The position numbers and the translations under genes were made by a program. A DNA stretch of 39,005 nucleotides. Origin: Burkholderiales bacterium. Lineage in GTDB: Bacteria > Pseudomonadota > Gammaproteobacteria > Burkholderiales > SG8-39. Below the pieces are notes generated by a model that did no database searches, was not told the origin of the DNA, and saw only the letters and a list, made by a program, of their open reading frames with translations. The stretch is from NCBI GenBank assembly GCA_014860395.1, contig JACZJU010000020.1, positions 1-39,005 on the forward strand, written 5' to 3'. How positions within the stretch are numbered: position 1 is the first letter of the stretch; the number at the start of each line of letters is the position of its first letter. Positions 17,894 through 25,986 of this stretch are shown one piece after another.

Positions 17894-18194
17894 GATGGAC
17901 AGTTCCTCTGTCTTGATTCTTCGCTATGGATCGCGAGGCGGCCATGTCTGGTCTTGCTTCGTCGCCGATCGATGCAGTGGCGTGCGATGTCACCTCAGCC
18001 GATAATGTTCTTCGAACTTTCAGCTTTGCGTTTGATTTGGATCAACAAAGCAAGGAGTCGCGGGCGTTAGTTTAGCGGGGGCCGATGATGGCCGCTCGAC
18101 GGTGGCGTGGATGGCGAGCCGATGCATGCGACGGCATTCATCGATTAGAGTTAAAATCCCGCTGGTTTTGCGCATACGCATACGGAGGTAAGCA
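17894..18194. other. Divergent control region between malic enzyme and frdABCD
   Basis: This 301-bp region carries a perfect FNR box (18032-18045), 138 bp from the malic enzyme start and 149 bp from the frdA start. Around it no strong consensus -35 was found. CATTAT (minus strand, near 17999-18004) and TAGTTT (plus strand, 18068-18073) are the best -10 candidates and both are weak. A GGAGGT ribosome-binding site for frdA lies at 18184-18189. No other gene is visible. Confidence 0.6.
18032..18045. promoter_or_regulatory. Consensus FNR box between malic enzyme and fumarate reductase genes
   Basis: TTGAT-TTGG-ATCAA is an exact match to the FNR/ANR consensus on both half-sites. It lies between two divergent anaerobic-metabolism operons and could control either or both. 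In E. coli, frdABCD is a known FNR-activated operon. Confidence 0.85.
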
Positions 18195-19988
18195 GTGGAA
18201 GTATTCAAGGCGGACGTGGCGATAGTGGGCGCGGGTGGTGCAGGCTTGCGGGCGGCAATTGCGGTTGCCGAGGCGGATCCGAAACTGAAGATTGCGCTGA
18301 TTTCGAAGGTCTATCCGATGCGCAGCCACACCGTCGCGGCAGAAGGCGGGGCCGCTGCAGTGACGCGGCCCGATGACAGTCTCGACCACCATTTCAACGA
18401 TACCGTCGGCGGCGGCGACTGGCTGTGCGAGCAGGACGTGGTCGAGTACTTTGTGGAGCACGCCCACGAGGAGATGGTGCAGATGGAGCACTGGGGTTGC
18501 CCGTGGAGCCGCAAGGAAGACGGGCACGTCAACGTGCGCGCCTTTGGCGGCATGAAGATAGAGCGCACCTGGTTTGCCGCAGACAAGACCGGCTTTCACA
18601 TGTTGCACACTCTGTTCCAGACTTCGATCAAATACCCTTCCATCAAGCGCTTCGACGAATATTTCTGCAGTGATCTGATGGTCGAAGACGGCCGTTGCCA
18701 GGGCGTGCTCGCGATTCAGATCGCCACCGGCGAATTCACGCTGATCGAGGCAAAAGCGGTGATCATCGCCACCGGCGGCGCCGGGCGCGTGTTCCGCGAA
18801 AATACCAATGGCGGCATCGTTACCGGCGATGGCATGGCGCTTGCCTACCGCCACGGCGTGCCGCTGCGCGATATGGAATTCGTGCAATATCACCCGACCT
18901 GCATGCCGCGCACCGGACTCCTGTTCACCGAGGCGTGCCGAGGCGAAGGCGGATTTCTTCTTAACAAGGACGGCTACCGCTATCTGCAGGACTACGGCCT
19001 TGGGCCGCCCGAGGACAAGCCGCGCAACAAGTTCATGGAATTGGGCCCGCGCGACCGGTTGAGCCAGGCGTTCTGGCACGAGCAGCAGAAAGGACGGACC
19101 ATCGAGGGCCCGCTTGGCTCGGTCGTCCAGCTGGACCTGCGCCACCTTGGCGAAGCCTATTTGCGCGAGCGCCTGCCGCAGATCTATGAGCTGGCAGAAG
19201 AATTTCTCGGTGTCGATCCCGCGCACGCGCCGATTCCAGTCGTGCCGGCGGTGCATTACACCATGGGCGGCATTCTCGCCGATGGCAAAACGGCCTCGTC
19301 GCTGCCAGGCCTGTATTCGGTCGGCGAATGCTCCAGCGTGGGCATCCATGGCGCCAACCGCCTCGGGTCGAATTCGCTCACCGAGCTGTGTGTTTTCGGC
19401 AAGGTAGCGGGCGTCGAGGCGGCGAAGTTTGCGAAGTCGGTGTCGATCAGCAATCCAGGCGCAATCGAAAAGCAGGCCGCGGCCGCGCAGGCGCGCGCAC
19501 TCGGGATCGTGAACAATTCCGGCGGCACTGAGCGCATGGCGGTACTGCGCACCGAGATGGCGAAGAGCATGGAAAGCGGTTGCGGCATCTACCGTCTCGG
19601 CACGACCATGCAGGAGACGTGCAACAAGATCGACGAACTGCGCCAGCGCTACAAAAAACTGAAGCTGGAAGACCGCTCGAAAGTGTACAACACGGAGTGG
19701 CTGCTCGGAATCGAACTCGGCTTCCTGCTCGACGTGGCACAATCCATGGCCTACTCGGCGATCAATCGCAAGGAGTCGCGTGGCTCGCACCAGCGCATCG
19801 ACGGATTCGAACAGCGCGACGACGCTAACTTCCTCAAGCATTCGCTCGCCTACTACACCGGAGACGGCACGCCGCGGATCGAGTACGGCGACGTGAAAAT
19901 CACCAAATCCAAGCCAGCCACGCGCGCATACGGCGCCGCCGGCGTGAAGGCCGATAAGGACAGAAAGAACGAGGCCGCCAATGGCTGA
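18195..19988 (+). CDS. frdA: Fumarate reductase flavoprotein subunit
   Basis: This subunit reduces fumarate to succinate with electrons from the iron-sulfur subunit. It is cytoplasmic and faces the membrane. The 597-residue product has VAIVGAGGAGLRAA for FAD, the FAD-attaching histidine at H45 in RSHTVAAEGG, the active-site HPT motif in QYHPTCMP, and FTEACRGEGG. It resembles E. coli FrdA, and the companion membrane subunits settle frd over sdh. The start codon is GTG at 18195, chosen because GGAGGT lies six bases upstream. It overlaps frdB by 8 nt. Oxygen-responsive control through the FNR box upstream is inferred. Confidence 0.95.
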   Translation: MEVFKADVAIVGAGGAGLRAAIAVAEADPKLKIALISKVYPMRSHTVAAEGGAAAVTRPDDSLDHHFNDTVGGGDWLCEQDVVEYFVEHAHEEMVQMEHWGCPWSRKEDGHVNVRAFGGMKIERTWFAADKTGFHMLHTLFQTSIKYPSIKRFDEYFCSDLMVEDGRCQGVLAIQIATGEFTLIEAKAVIIATGGAGRVFRENTNGGIVTGDGMALAYRHGVPLRDMEFVQYHPTCMPRTGLLFTEACRGEGGFLLNKDGYRYLQDYGLGPPEDKPRNKFMELGPRDRLSQAFWHEQQKGRTIEGPLGSVVQLDLRHLGEAYLRERLPQIYELAEEFLGVDPAHAPIPVVPAVHYTMGGILADGKTASSLPGLYSVGECSSVGIHGANRLGSNSLTELCVFGKVAGVEAAKFAKSVSISNPGAIEKQAAAAQARALGIVNNSGGTERMAVLRTEMAKSMESGCGIYRLGTTMQETCNKIDELRQRYKKLKLEDRSKVYNTEWLLGIELGFLLDVAQSMAYSAINRKESRGSHQRIDGFEQRDDANFLKHSLAYYTGDGTPRIEYGDVKITKSKPATRAYGAAGVKADKDRKNEAANG

Positions 19989-20736
19989 GAACGAGAAAAT
20001 CATAGAGATTGAAGTCCTGCGCTACCGTCCGGAGCAGGACAAGGAGCCGGTGCTGCAGACCTACAAGGTTCCATTCACCGACGACATGTCCGTGCTGCAG
20101 GGGTTGCAGTACATCAAGGACTATCTCGACGGCACGGTGAGCTTTCGCTGGTCATGCCGCATGGCGATCTGCGGCAGCTGCGGCATGATGATCGATGGCA
20201 AACCCAAGCTCTCGTGCAAGACCTTCCTGCGCGATTATTACCCCGGGGGCCTGCGGGTAGAGGCGCTGGCGCATCTGCCGATCGAGCGCGACCTGGTGGT
20301 CGATGCTACGGATTTCGTCACCAAGCTCGAAAGCATCAAGCCTTACATCATTCCGAAGGAGCCGCGCGCTCTTGAGCAGGGCGAATACCTGCAGACGCCG
20401 CAGCAGCGCGACATGTACGAGCAGTTCAGCTCCTGCATCAACTGCATGCTGTGCTACGCCGCCTGCCCGCAGTACGGGCTCAATCCGAAGTTCACCGGCC
20501 CGGGTATACTCGCGCTGATGCACCGCTACAACGCCGATTCGCGCGACGGCGGGCAAGCCGAACGCAACGAGTTGGGCTACGCGGACGAGGGCTACTGGGG
20601 TTGCACTGCGGTCGGCTACTGTTCCGAGGTGTGCCCGAAAGGCGTGGATCCCGCCAACGCGATCAACCAAAACAAGATGAACAGCGCGATCAATTATTTC
20701 ACCCGATTCGTCACTCCAGGGGGGGCAGGCAAATGA
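19981..20736 (+). CDS. frdB: Fumarate reductase iron-sulfur subunit
   Basis: This subunit carries electrons from the quinol site in the membrane to the flavin in FrdA. All cluster ligands are visible in 251 residues: [2Fe-2S] at C59, C64, C67 and C79; [4Fe-4S] at C152, C155, C158 and C162 (SCINCMLCYAACP); and [3Fe-4S] at C208, C214 and C218 (GCTAVGYCSEVCPKGV), with C162 and the later cysteines sharing the usual ferredoxin pattern. The length and the FTGPGILAL stretch match E. coli FrdB. Its stop overlaps frdC in an ATGA. Confidence 0.96.
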   Translation: MAENEKIIEIEVLRYRPEQDKEPVLQTYKVPFTDDMSVLQGLQYIKDYLDGTVSFRWSCRMAICGSCGMMIDGKPKLSCKTFLRDYYPGGLRVEALAHLPIERDLVVDATDFVTKLESIKPYIIPKEPRALEQGEYLQTPQQRDMYEQFSSCINCMLCYAACPQYGLNPKFTGPGILALMHRYNADSRDGGQAERNELGYADEGYWGCTAVGYCSEVCPKGVDPANAINQNKMNSAINYFTRFVTPGGAGK

Positions 20737-21128
20737 GCAATCGTCGACCCTATGTCCGGTCCATGGATGGCTGGTGGAAGCGGGATCCGTATTTCATCCG
20801 CTACATGGCGCGCGAAGTCACGGCGGTATTCGTCGCACTCTACGCAATCGTCCTCCTGTTCGGGTTGGTGCGGCTGGGCCAGGGGGAGGCCGCGTTCAAC
20901 GGTTGGCTGCAGTACCTGAAAACCCCGTGGATGCTGGTGTTCCACCTGATCGTGCTGGCGGTGTTCTGTTACCACACATGGAGCTGGTTCAACATCATGC
21001 CCAAGACCATGCCGATCATTTTCATGGGCGGCAAGCGCTTGCAGCCGGGAACGATCACCGGTACCGGGCTTGCAGCTTCGGTAGTCGCATGCCTGGCAGT
21101 GTTATTCATTGTGCGGGGGATGAGCTAA
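20733..21128 (+). CDS. frdC: Fumarate reductase membrane subunit C
   Basis: This membrane anchor takes part in quinol oxidation. The 131-residue product opens RRPYVRSMDGWWKRDPYF, close to the start of E. coli FrdC, and has three hydrophobic segments (about 29-50, 66-86 and 106-127). The start at 20733 overlaps the frdB stop, and its own TAA shares a base with the frdD ATG. The open frame extends upstream of 20733, but only as a shadow of frdB. Confidence 0.93.
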   Translation: MSNRRPYVRSMDGWWKRDPYFIRYMAREVTAVFVALYAIVLLFGLVRLGQGEAAFNGWLQYLKTPWMLVFHLIVLAVFCYHTWSWFNIMPKTMPIIFMGGKRLQPGTITGTGLAASVVACLAVLFIVRGMS

Positions 21129-21484
21129 TGAAACGCTCCAACGAACCGATTTTCTGGTCACTGTTTGGTGCCGGCGGGATGCTGGCGGCGCTGATTGGTC
21201 CGGCGCTGGTATTCATCACCGGCATCGCCGTCCCGTTTGGTTTTGTTTTCTCGCCGGACACGATGAGCTATGCGCACATGCTCGCGTTTTCTCAGTCTTG
21301 GGCAGGCAAGGTCTTCGTGCTAGCGGTCATTGCGCTGTTCCTGTGGCACGCGGCGCATCGGATACACATCCTGTTGCATGATTTTGGCGTCCATGCGGTT
21401 ACGGCGGTCAGGGTTCTCTGCTATGGTGGCGCCTTTGCGGGAACGGTGATCGCAGCCTATACGCTGCTGATGATCAAGGCTTGA
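21128..21484 (+). CDS. frdD: Fumarate reductase membrane subunit D
   Basis: This is the second membrane anchor of the quinol:fumarate reductase. The 118 residues open MKRSNEPIFWSLFGAGGM, very close to E. coli FrdD (SDEPVFWGLFGAGGM), and contain three hydrophobic segments. With FrdC it identifies the complex as the FrdABCD type, which normally works with a low-potential quinol such as menaquinol. TAATG junction coupling places its start at 21128. Confidence 0.93.
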   Translation: MKRSNEPIFWSLFGAGGMLAALIGPALVFITGIAVPFGFVFSPDTMSYAHMLAFSQSWAGKVFVLAVIALFLWHAAHRIHILLHDFGVHAVTAVRVLCYGGAFAGTVIAAYTLLMIKA

Positions 21485-21525
21485 GACAGCGCCAGCGCGA
21501 TTACATACACATACGCGTGTTTGTG

Positions 21526-21558
21526 GAAAAGGTGCGGCGTGTCCGCACCTTTTCATTT
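21526..21558 (+). terminator. Terminator after frdD, just upstream of thrS
   Basis: A perfect 12-bp stem (21526-21537, loop CGTGT, 21543-21554) is followed by ATTTTGG. The thrS ribosome-binding site GGAG begins about six bases later. It most simply ends the frd transcript, but its position would also let it act in a thrS leader. Confidence 0.8.
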
Positions 21559-21573
21559 TGGAGTTGAGTCGCT

Positions 21574-23487
21574 ATGCCCAACATAAAACTGCCTGACGGT
21601 TCGGTGCGCCAGTTTCCCCAGCCGGTTACGGTGGCCGAGGTTGCCGCCAGCATCGGTCCGGGCCTCGCCAAGGCGGCACTGGCCGGCCGCGTCAACGGCA
21701 AGCTGGTCGATACCTCCTATCGCATCGAAGCCGATGCCGAACTCGCCATTGTCACCGAGCGCGACAAGGACGGCCTCGACCTCATCCGCCACTCCACTGC
21801 GCACCTGCTCGCGTACGCGGTGAAGGAACTGTTTCCGGATGCGCAGGTGACCATCGGCCCGGTGATCGAGAACGGCTTCTACTACGATTTTGCCTACAAG
21901 CGGCCGTTCACGCCGGAAGACCTGGTCGCGATCGAAAAGAAGATGTCCGAGCTCGCAAAAGAGGACTATCCGGTGACGCGCGAGGTTTTGCCGCGCGATC
22001 AGGCGGTGGCGCTGTTCAAGGGTATGGGCGAGCATTACAAGGCCGAGATCATCGCCTCGATTCCGGAGGATCAGCCCATAGGCTTGTATCGCGAGGGCGA
22101 TTTCGTCGACCTTTGCCGCGGGCCGCACGTGCCCTCCACGGGCAAACTGAAGGTGTTCAAGCTGATGAAGGTTGCCGGCGCCTACTGGCGCGGCGACTCA
22201 AAGAACGAGATGCTGCAGCGCATTTACGGCACTGCCTGGACGAAAAAGGAGGACCAGGACGCCTATCTGCATATGCTGGAGGAGGCGGAGAAGCGCGACC
22301 ATCGCAAGCTCGGCACCCAGTTGGATCTCTTTCACATGCAGGAAGAGGCGCCGGGCATGGTGTTCTGGCATCCGAAGGGCTGGACCCTGTGGCAGCAGGT
22401 GGAGCAGTACATGCGCCGCGTCTACCAGGACAACGGCTACCAGGAGGTGCGCTGCCCGCAGATCCTGGACCGCAGCCTGTGGGAAAAATCCGGCCACTGG
22501 GAGAATTACCGCGAGAATATGTTTACCACGGAGTCGGAGAAGCGCACCTACGCGGTGAAACCGATGAACTGCCCCGGCCACGTGCAGATCTACAATGCCG
22601 GCCTGCGCAGCTACCGCGAGCTGCCGCTGCGCTACGGCGAATTCGGCGCCTGCCACAGAAACGAGGCCTCTGGGGCGCTGCACGGCATCATGCGCATCCG
22701 CGCCTTCACTCAGGACGATGGCCACATATTCTGCACCGAGGACCAGATCCTGCCCGAATGCGTGGCTTATACCGCGCTGCTGCAGAAGGTCTACGCGGAT
22801 TTTGGTTTCACCGACATCGTCTACAAGCTCGCTACGCGACCGGAGAAACGCGTAGGCGCCGACGACCTGTGGGACAAGGCGGAGAGCGCGCTGGCCGAAT
22901 CGCTGCGCGCGAGCGGCGTGCCCTTCGAGATGCTGCCGGGCGAGGGCGCTTTCTATGGGCCCAAGATCGAATACCATCTGAAGGACAACATTGGCCGCTC
23001 CTGGCAATGTGGCACCATACAGGTGGATTTTTCCATGCCCGGGCGGCTGGGCGCCGAATATGTTGCCGAGGACAACGCGCGCAAGGTGCCGGTCATGCTG
23101 CACCGGGCCATCGTCGGCTCGATGGAGCGCTTCATCGGTATCCTGGTCGAACATTACGCCGGGGCGATGCCGCTGTGGCTTGCGCCGGTGCAGGTGGTGG
23201 TGCTGAATATCTCCGGCGGGCAGGCTGAATACACAGCCACGGTGGCGGCGGAACTGCGTCGTGCCGGTTTCCGCGCCGAAGCCGATTTGCGTAATGAGAA
23301 AATTACCTATAAAATACGGGAACATAGCATTCAGAAGCTGCCCTACCAGTTGATCGTTGGTGAGCAGGAGAAGGCAGCTTCCAAAGTGGCCGTGCGAACC
23401 CGCAGCGGTGAAGACCTCGGGCAGATGACGCTTGCGGAATTCATCCAACGCCTCCAGCAAGAGGCGCGCGTGGGCAGCGCGGCCTAG
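21574..23487 (+). CDS. thrS: Threonyl-tRNA synthetase
   Basis: The enzyme charges tRNA-Thr. The 637-residue product has the full bacterial domain order: an N-terminal TGS domain (about 1-62, [15 protein letters not shown]), the editing domain with [16 protein letters not shown], the class II catalytic core with [22 protein letters not shown] and the motif 3 region [13 protein letters not shown], and a C-terminal anticodon-binding domain with [20 protein letters not shown] lies 10 nt upstream of the ATG. It opens the classic thrS-infC-rpmI-rplT block. Confidence 0.98.
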   Translation: MPNIKLPDGSVRQFPQPVTVAEVAASIGPGLAKAALAGRVNGKLVDTSYRIEADAELAIVTERDKDGLDLIRHSTAHLLAYAVKELFPDAQVTIGPVIENGFYYDFAYKRPFTPEDLVAIEKKMSELAKEDYPVTREVLPRDQAVALFKGMGEHYKAEIIASIPEDQPIGLYREGDFVDLCRGPHVPSTGKLKVFKLMKVAGAYWRGDSKNEMLQRIYGTAWTKKEDQDAYLHMLEEAEKRDHRKLGTQLDLFHMQEEAPGMVFWHPKGWTLWQQVEQYMRRVYQDNGYQEVRCPQILDRSLWEKSGHWENYRENMFTTESEKRTYAVKPMNCPGHVQIYNAGLRSYRELPLRYGEFGACHRNEASGALHGIMRIRAFTQDDGHIFCTEDQILPECVAYTALLQKVYADFGFTDIVYKLATRPEKRVGADDLWDKAESALAESLRASGVPFEMLPGEGAFYGPKIEYHLKDNIGRSWQCGTIQVDFSMPGRLGAEYVAEDNARKVPVMLHRAIVGSMERFIGILVEHYAGAMPLWLAPVQVVVLNISGGQAEYTATVAAELRRAGFRAEADLRNEKITYKIREHSIQKLPYQLIVGEQEKAASKVAVRTRSGEDLGQMTLAEFIQRLQQEARVGSAA

Positions 23488-23511
23488 TTATTAATTTTTT
23501 GGAGAAACAAC

Positions 23512-24063
23512 ATCGCTCAGGAAAAAGCGCAGCGCCTCAACAGTGAGATAACCGCACCGGAAATACGCCTGGTTGGGACCGAAGGCGAGCAGCTAGGTGT
23601 GGTGCCGATCGCAGATGCGATGCGGCGCGCGGAGGAACTGGAAGTGGATCTGGTGGAAATCGCCCCGACGGCCGTTCCCCCTGTGTGCAAGCTGATGGAC
23701 TTCGGTAAATTCAAGTACCGTGAAGCCAAGAAAGCGCATGAGGCAAAACTCAAGCAGAAGCAGATCCAGGTCAAGGAAGTGAAATTCCGGCCCGGCACAG
23801 ACGAAGGCGATTACCAGATCAAGATGCGCAACTTGATCAAGTTTCTGGACGAAGGCGACAAGACCAAGGTCACGCTGCGCTTTCGCGGTCGCGAGATGGC
23901 GCACCAGGAATTCGGCCACCGGCTGATTGAGCGGGTGAAAAACGACCTGGTCGAACACGGCGTGGTCGAGCAGTACCCGAAGATGGAAGGGCGCCAGCTG
24001 GTGATGGTTCTGGCGCCGAAGAAGGTGGCGGTGAAGAAAAAGACCGAACCTGCTGCAAAATGA
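23512..24063 (+). CDS. infC: Translation initiation factor IF-3 with AUC start codon
   Basis: IF-3 binds the 30S subunit and rejects non-canonical initiation. The first in-frame ATG is only at 23599, which would remove about 29 conserved N-terminal residues. Reading from ATC at 23512 restores the family opening ([20 protein letters not shown]), gives a 183-residue protein, and places GGAG seven bases upstream. Rare AUU/AUC/AUA starts on infC are a known autoregulatory device, because IF-3 discriminates against its own start. The core ([32 protein letters not shown]) is intact. It is co-directional with thrS, 24 bp away. Confidence 0.95.
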   Translation: MAQEKAQRLNSEITAPEIRLVGTEGEQLGVVPIADAMRRAEELEVDLVEIAPTAVPPVCKLMDFGKFKYREAKKAHEAKLKQKQIQVKEVKFRPGTDEGDYQIKMRNLIKFLDEGDKTKVTLRFRGREMAHQEFGHRLIERVKNDLVEHGVVEQYPKMEGRQLVMVLAPKKVAVKKKTEPAAK

Positions 24064-24080
24064 ATTTTGCAGCGCCTCAA

Positions 24081-24113
24081 TTCGGGGACGTATGAGGGGA
24101 GGTATCCCCTCGA
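24081..24113 (+). repeat. G-rich palindromic intergenic repeat, copy C
   Basis: A CGGGGACG box is followed by GAGGGG (24094-24099), loop AGGTAT, CCCCTC (24106-24111), extended by a T-G wobble (24093/24112). A TGTTTTTGTAAC tail follows, resembling the tail of copy D. It lies between infC and rpmI and is the only copy followed by a U-rich tract suggestive of termination. Confidence 0.75.
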
Positions 24114-24134
24114 TGTTTTTGTAACAGGTTTTCT

Positions 24135-24238
24135 GGAGCGATCCGAATCTGATCGTTCCATGCAGCATCGTTCCAGGTTCGCCGGGAACGTAAAACAAGT
24201 GGTGTCCGGGTCAACAAGTTCTCCCATCGGGAGACACC
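24135..24238 (+). promoter_or_regulatory. Structured leader upstream of rpmI, possible L20-type autoregulatory element
   Basis: Three consecutive hairpins can be drawn: 24135-24143 with 24151-24159 (9 bp, one G-U); 24169-24174 with 24185-24190 (CGTTCC/GGAACG); and a two-part stem GGTGT/ACACC (24201-24205, 24234-24238) enclosing CTCCC-ATC-GGGAG. L20 represses rpmI-rplT through structured RNA in this same interval in E. coli, so a similar role is inferred from position. Specific L20-contact bases were not verified. Confidence 0.4.
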
Positions 24239-24266
24239 TGCCGCCATGTCAAAACTAGGAGTAGTC

Positions 24267-24464
24267 ATGCCCAAGATGAAGACCAAGCGGGGCGCTGCCA
24301 AGCGCTTCCGCGTCCAAGGCAGCGGCGGCATAAAGCGCACCAAAGCGTTTTTGCGCCACATCCTGACCAAGAAGACCACCAAGCGCAAGCGCAACATGCG
24401 CGGCACTTCCATGGTGGACGCGAGCAACCTGCGCTCCGTGCGCGCGATGCTACCCAACGGTTAA
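24267..24464 (+). CDS. rpmI: 50S ribosomal protein L35
   Basis: This small basic protein of the large ribosomal subunit has the standard 65 residues and opens [20 protein letters not shown], unmistakable for L35. The start at 24267 is preferred over an in-frame ATG at 24246 because it gives the exact family length and has AGGAG at about nine bases. It is 12 bp upstream of rplT and surely co-transcribed with it. Confidence 0.97.
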   Translation: MPKMKTKRGAAKRFRVQGSGGIKRTKAFLRHILTKKTTKRKRNMRGTSMVDASNLRSVRAMLPNG

Positions 24465-24476
24465 GGAGAACGAGCC

Positions 24477-24860
24477 ATGCCAAGAGTAAAACGTGGAGTA
24501 GAAGCGCGCGCCCGTCACAAGAAAGTAATGGATCTGGCCAAGGGCTACCGCGGCCGCCGCGGCAGCGTCTTCCGCATCGCCAAGGAAGCGGTGATGAAGG
24601 CGGGCCAGTATGCCTATCGTGACCGCAGGACCAAAAAACGCGTGTTTCGTGCGCTGTGGATCGCGCGCATCAACGCCGCAGCGCGCGAGTGCGGCCTGAG
24701 CTACAGCGTATTCATGAATGGTTTGAAGCGGGCGGAGATCGAGGTTGACCGCAAGGTGCTGGCAGACTTGGCCGTCACGGACATGGCCGCTTTCGCCAAA
24801 TTCGCCGAACAGGCCAAGGCTAGCCTGCCTGCAGAGGCGGCAGGCGCGGCGACCAAGTAG
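24477..24860 (+). CDS. rplT: 50S ribosomal protein L20
   Basis: L20 binds 23S rRNA early in large-subunit assembly and represses its own operon in several bacteria. The product is 127 residues, slightly longer than the usual 117-120 because of an Ala-rich C-terminal tail ([10 protein letters not shown]). It opens [19 protein letters not shown], and [20 protein letters not shown] is typical. AAGGAG lies about nine bases before the ATG. A strong terminator follows. Confidence 0.97.
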   Translation: MPRVKRGVEARARHKKVMDLAKGYRGRRGSVFRIAKEAVMKAGQYAYRDRRTKKRVFRALWIARINAAARECGLSYSVFMNGLKRAEIEVDRKVLADLAVTDMAAFAKFAEQAKASLPAEAAGAATK

Positions 24861-24891
24861 GCGGGCCGCGGCAAAAGTACCTGCATCAACG

Positions 24892-24929
24892 CGAAAAGAG
24901 GCTAAGTGTTTTTAGCCTCTTTTCGTTTC
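24892..24929 (+). terminator. Intrinsic terminator between rplT and pheS
   Basis: A perfect 14-bp stem, CGAAAAGAGGCTAA (24892-24905), loop GTGTTT, right arm 24912-24925, ends in a T-rich arm and TTTCTG. It sits within 20 bases of the pheS start, so besides ending the ribosomal-protein transcript it could act as an attenuator for pheST. No leader peptide rich in Phe codons was found before it. Confidence 0.8.
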
Positions 24930-24942
24930 TGTGATCGTACCA

Positions 24943-25986
24943 ATGGAAAATCTGGAAAAAATAGTCGGCGATGCACTGCAGCAGTTCAGCCGCATCGACG
25001 ATGCGACCGGGCTGGAGCAGGCGAAGGCGCGTTTCCTCGGCAAGGCCGGCGCGCTAACCAATCTGCTCAAAGGCCTGGGCAAGCTACCCGCAGATGAGCG
25101 GCGCGATGCCGGCAGCCGCATCAACGCGGCCAAAGACCGGCTCGAGGCTGCGCTCGCCCAGCGGCGCGACGCGCTGGCACAGGTGCAGCTCGATGCGCGC
25201 CTCGCCGAGGAGGCGCTGGACGTGACGCTGCCGGGACGCGGCGCGGGTCGCGGGCGCCTGCATCCGCTCACTCGCACTCAGGACCGCATCGAGGCCATAT
25301 TCCGCTCGATCGGTTTCGACATAGCAGACGGCCCTGAAATCGAGACCGACTGGAACAATTTCACCGCGCTCAACAATCCGGAGAACCACCCCGCGCGCTC
25401 GATGCAGGACACGTTCTACGTCGAGAACAAGGATGCGGATGGCCGGCCGCTGCTGTTGCGCACCCACACCAGCCCGATGCAGGTGCGCTATGCGCGCATG
25501 TGGGTCGAACAATTTCGCCATGCGGCGAAAGTGCCGCCGATCAAGGTGATCGCGCCCGGGCGCACCTATCGCGTCGACAGCGACGCCACCCACTCGCCCA
25601 TGTTCCACCAGGTCGAAGGCCTGTGGATCGACGAGGACGTTAGCTTCGCCGACCTGAAGGGCGTATATACCGATTTTCTGCGGCGCTTTTTCGAAACCGA
25701 AGAGCTTGAGGTGCGCTTCCGGCCTTCGTTTTTCCCGTTCACCGAGCCTTCTGCCGAGATCGACATGGCTTTCGGCGCCGGTCCGAACAAGGGCCAATGG
25801 CTGGAGATCTCCGGCGCCGGCCAGGTGCATCCTACGGTGATCCGCAATTTCGGGCTCGACCCGGAGAAGTACATCGGCTTCGCCTTCGGGTCGGGCATCG
25901 AACGCCTGGCGATGCTGCGCTACGGCATCCACGACCTGCGCCTGTTCTACGACGGCGATCTGCGTTTCCTGCAGCAGTTCGCATGA
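24943..25986 (+). CDS. pheS: Phenylalanyl-tRNA synthetase alpha subunit
   Basis: This is the catalytic subunit of the (alpha-beta)2 PheRS. The 347-residue product has the N-terminal coiled-coil arm (about 1-90), then the class II core with [33 protein letters not shown] and motif 3 [17 protein letters not shown]. The ATG at 24943 ([12 protein letters not shown]) is chosen for agreement with family starts; a GTG four codons upstream at 24931 is possible. Neither has a clear Shine-Dalgarno sequence because the terminator hairpin lies just upstream. Overlap with pheT is ATGA. Confidence 0.96.
   Translation: MENLEKIVGDALQQFSRIDDATGLEQAKARFLGKAGALTNLLKGLGKLPADERRDAGSRINAAKDRLEAALAQRRDALAQVQLDARLAEEALDVTLPGRGAGRGRLHPLTRTQDRIEAIFRSIGFDIADGPEIETDWNNFTALNNPENHPARSMQDTFYVENKDADGRPLLLRTHTSPMQVRYARMWVEQFRHAAKVPPIKVIAPGRTYRVDSDATHSPMFHQVEGLWIDEDVSFADLKGVYTDFLRRFFETEELEVRFRPSFFPFTEPSAEIDMAFGAGPNKGQWLEISGAGQVHPTVIRNFGLDPEKYIGFAFGSGIERLAMLRYGIHDLRLFYDGDLRFLQQFA

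Noticed and set aside
18138..20003. 621-codon open frame on the minus strand opposite frdA
   Set aside because: It is the complement of a clear fumarate reductase gene; its product is His- and Arg-rich without domains. High GC keeps antisense frames open.
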